Shown piece after piece: positions 63,661 through 64,000 of a stretch of 64,000 nucleotides of DNA. Origin of the DNA: Telmatactis stephensoni (taxonomy: Eukaryota > Cnidaria > Anthozoa > Actiniaria > Isophelliidae); NCBI GenBank assembly GCA_029948255.1, contig JALIZF010001625.1, forward strand, positions 452,832 through 516,831, given 5' to 3'. Numbering within the stretch: position 1 is the stretch's first letter; each line of letters starts with the position of its first letter. The position numbers were made by a program, and so were the translations under genes. The notes under the pieces were generated by a model. The model saw only the letters and a list, made by a program, of their open reading frames with translations. It was not told the origin of the DNA and did not search any database.

Positions 63661-64000
63661 GATTAGACTCGATAGCATTCCCTTGTATCTGTTGCAAATG
63701 CTTTCGTTGCACTTAATGACAAGAGAAACATAAATTTTGGAGCATTCACTGTGGACAATTTTAATTAACTTTGCGATTGAGAATGAACAAAACTTAAGTA
63801 GTAAAAGTTATCAGTGTTCTTAACTGTTTCCATATATTCCAGACGTTTGTTTGTCATATAAGAACATAAGTATCAAGGATTTAGAGATCTAACTTTAATT
63901 AAAAGAACTTTTTCTCATGAAGAAATTTAACAGAAATTTTAAGTCAAATTTCAAATTACAGCTAGCATTGGAAGAACTATAATAAATGATGAAAGGAGGA
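63661..64000. other. Tail of the hAT element, no ORF
   Basis: AT-rich and non-coding; the expected inverse of the 60487 terminus is not reached. Confidence 0.4.

Larger units (their letters stand above)
60487..64000 (+). mobile_element. hAT-like transposon carrying an F-box ORF (right end outside window)
   Basis: CAGGAACGGCGGAGCAGGGG at 60487 resembles hAT 5' termini (CAG-x-GGCGG-type followed by a G run). It is followed by an F-box ORF and a hAT transposase in the same orientation. The inverse terminus is not present before 64000, so extent and target duplication cannot be checked. Confidence 0.5.

Overview
This is a eukaryotic nuclear window, AT-rich, intron-containing and crowded with transposons. 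Gene content points to a marine invertebrate, most likely an anthozoan cnidarian (coral or sea anemone): DZIP3-type HEPN domains, a ROC-COR (ROCO) GTPase, restriction-like-endonuclease LINEs, hAT elements and Helitron-like ends. The species assignment is inference from gene families only.

Host genes lie on the minus strand and form one theme, HEPN and ROCO innate-immunity-like proteins. Gene A (1-3565, leaving the window at the left edge) has six exons: a basic N-terminal module of unknown family, an exon ending in a 2A-like motif (GDVHSNPGP), a DZIP3-like HEPN domain with an intact R-N-x3-H motif, and the start of a helical segment. Gene B (17510-24393) is a paralogous HEPN plus coiled-coil unit whose HEPN domain is split by a 5.9 kb intron that gene A lacks. 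Gene C (28451-57523) is a ROC-COR GTPase in four exons with matching splice phases; its third intron is 24.7 kb and holds most of the LINEs. The last exon of C is phase-compatible with the first exon of B, so C and B may be one 40 kb gene encoding ROC-COR-HEPN-coil. An F-box ORF (60701-61411, plus strand) lies between a hAT-like terminus and a broken hAT transposase (61487-63660).

The rest is mobile DNA. 3.6-13.3 kb: several diverged copies of non-coding segments, with MITE insertions that can be dated against their empty paralogues. 14.3-16.7 kb: Helitron-like ends. 19.0-23.2 kb: a CACTG-ended MITE and a 3.2 kb element with two minisatellites. 25.6-27.5 kb: a decayed LINE with a MITE inside. 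29.4-33.8 kb: two Helitron-like elements end to end, the first with a 105 bp minisatellite. 34.4-38.2 kb: two LINEs head to head. 40.5-48.6 kb: two restriction-like-endonuclease LINEs, one disrupted by a 2.04 kb transposon that itself contains two smaller inverted-repeat elements. 49.4-52.0 and 58.3-59.5 kb: two copies of one repeat, the first interrupted by a LINE. 52.1-53.2 kb: a MITE with three GTCACGTGAC boxes and a tRNA-derived SINE. Exon coordinates were set by hand from reading frame, GT/AG sites and phase; no transcript evidence was available.
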